Both the position numbers and the translations under genes were made by a program. A DNA stretch of 64,000 nt from Clostridium prolinivorans (lineage in GTDB: Bacteria > Bacillota > Clostridia > Clostridiales > Clostridiaceae): the NCBI RefSeq assembly GCF_004011155.1, contig NZ_RJWG01000001.1, positions 123,188 to 187,187 of the forward strand, in the 5' to 3' direction. How positions within the stretch are numbered: the first letter of the stretch is position 1; each line of letters begins with the position of its first letter. Shown piece after piece: positions 63,181 through 64,000 of this stretch. The notes below the pieces were generated by a model, which made no database searches, was not told where the DNA came from, and saw nothing but the letters and a program-made list of their open reading frames with translations.

Positions 63181-64000
63181 GTGCAGGTATCTAATGTTTT
63201 TAATACTTTAGTTAATACTAATACCAGTATGGATAAATTTAATAGTATTAATGAAAATGAAGATAAAAAATTTTTAAAAATTTTAAATGATTTAAATAAC
63301 AATAATTACGAAATAGATGATTTTAGTACAAGTAAAAATAATTTAAATATTGATAAATTGAAAAGTCTTTATGAAGAATTAAAAAATAAAGATAATGGAA
63401 ATAAAGATAATATAGAAAATTTAATTTTTTTAGTTCAATTAACTGATTTAATTGAAGAAGTATTAAATAATAATTTGATTACGCCTAAAATAAACTACTC
63501 TAAAATAAAAGAGGATTTATATTTAGATGAAGAAACATTAAATAAAAATTTAAATTTCTCTAAATCTAAAAATATAAATGAAACTATTTTATATTTAAAT
63601 AATGTTGAAAATTATATAAAATCAAATTTTAACACTAATCAAAGTAATACTTTAGAAGGATTTGATTCAAATCCAAAAATTAAAAAAGAATTAATTACAT
63701 CAGAAAACAACAATATATTAAATCAAATAAAAGAAATCAATGAAAAAGACATTGATATTGATGAAATTAAATATAATATAAAAAAATATATAGAAGAAAA
63801 TCTTCATGATTTAAATAATAATAATTATAAAAAAGATAATTTTAGTACAAGTAAAAATAATTTCAACATTGATAAATTGAAAAGTCTTTATGAAGAATTA
63901 AAAAATAAAGATAATGGAAATAAAGATAATATAGAAAATTTAATTTTTTTAGTTCAATTAACTGATTTAATTGAAGAAGTATTAAATAATAATTTGATTA
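63181..64000 (+). CDS. fliK: Probable hook-length control protein FliK, 3' end outside window
   Basis: An open frame from a GTG at 63181, 7 bases after AAAGGAGG, to the window edge: 273 residues seen, rich in Asn, Lys, Asp and Glu with short Leu/Ile helices. No recognised domain is visible because the conserved FliK C-terminal export-switch domain would lie beyond 64000; the name rests on its position after fliJ. The sequence contains a near-identical in-frame repeat (63289-63481 and 63808-64000, offset 519 bases = 173 codons), so the visible part is at least 1.4 units of a duplicated module. Confidence 0.7.
   Translation, partial: MQVSNVFNTLVNTNTSMDKFNSINENEDKKFLKILNDLNNNNYEIDDFSTSKNNLNIDKLKSLYEELKNKDNGNKDNIENLIFLVQLTDLIEEVLNNNLITPKINYSKIKEDLYLDEETLNKNLNFSKSKNINETILYLNNVENYIKSNFNTNQSNTLEGFDSNPKIKKELITSENNNILNQIKEINEKDIDIDEIKYNIKKYIEENLHDLNNNNYKKDNFSTSKNNFNIDKLKSLYEELKNKDNGNKDNIENLIFLVQLTDLIEEVLNNNLI
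63289..63481 (+). repeat. Long direct repeat in fliK, first copy
   Basis: 193 bases matching 63808-64000 at an offset of 519. About 7 differences, all in the first 63 bases; the rest (about 130 bases, including LKSLYEELKNKDNGNKDN) is identical. In frame in both copies. Confidence 0.95.
63808..64000 (+). repeat. Long direct repeat in fliK, second copy (continues past window)
   Basis: Second copy of the 63289-63481 unit. The match is still perfect at the last base, so the repeat continues outside and its full length and copy number are unknown. Confidence 0.95.

Noticed and set aside
63289..64000. CRISPR or mobile-element origin of the long repeat
   Set aside because: Only two long in-frame copies are seen, without short spacers, terminal inverted repeats or a transposase; an intragenic duplication explains it.

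Overview
The window is very AT-rich, uses many TTG and GTG starts behind strong GGAGG-type ribosome sites, and has the gene content of an anaerobic, motile, endospore-former of the Clostridiaceae (Clostridium in the broad sense). Supporting genes are a single-chain pyruvate:ferredoxin oxidoreductase, HPr kinase, a Spo0E-type phosphatase, an orphan PAS histidine kinase, HelD, ParE/ParC, the FliW-CsrA pair and a Gram-positive type flagellar/chemotaxis cluster with FliY, CheC and CheD. I saw no tRNA, rRNA, CRISPR, prophage or insertion sequence.

Layout. 1-6.9 kb: end of a radical SAM gene, peptide deformylase, an ECF-transporter S component, an Fe-S aldo/keto reductase, HelD and an acidic orphan protein. 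6.9-7.4 kb: a 6S RNA gene with its promoter and a following terminator, facing a 56-residue Spo0E-family gene. 7.6-12.8 kb: a four-gene leftward operon (type II NADH dehydrogenase fused to a membrane domain, NusG-II protein, Gx-type membrane protein, polyprenyl diphosphate synthase) divergent from a lipoprotein FMN transferase (ApbE). This matches the core of the flavin-based extracellular electron transfer (FLEET) locus of Listeria (Ndh2-EetA-EetB-DmkB plus FmnB). 12.8-20 kb: DUF896 protein, HprK, CorA-type transporter, M18 aminopeptidase, a lipoprotein, TlpA and CcdA thiol-redox proteins, and a LacI-family regulator. 20-31.4 kb: ParE/ParC, M16 peptidase, RecJ, cytosolic histidine kinase, MurG. 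31.5-38 kb: LysM-CAP secreted protein, pyruvate:ferredoxin oxidoreductase, metal-rich DUF1292 protein, HAD phosphatase, class IV aminotransferase.

38-64 kb is one continuous motility region. FapA-like protein and CheW-D-B-R-A-C are followed by CheY-CheW-FliM-FliY (signalling and switch). A sigma-D-type promoter then drives flgM-flgN-flgK-flgL-fliW-csrA-flaG-fliS, followed by fliD and a fliT-like gene (late filament genes, chaperones and post-transcriptional control). A second sigma-D promoter drives a divergent flagellin. Then come flgB-flgC-fliE-fliF-G-H-I-J and the start of fliK (basal body and export). The two sigma-D promoters share the same box (TAAA-N15-TACGATAA). Spo0A-box-like sequences flank the start of the flgB operon, suggesting a sporulation/motility switch.

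Most interesting: the FLEET-like cluster in a fermentative anaerobe with no visible flavinylated acceptor; the near-identical in-frame repeat (offset 519 bp) inside the presumed hook-length gene fliK; the candidate Spo0A boxes near flgB and upstream of the small spo0E gene; and an inverted repeat overlapping the apbE -35 box. All functional calls come from reading motifs and context; no database search was possible.
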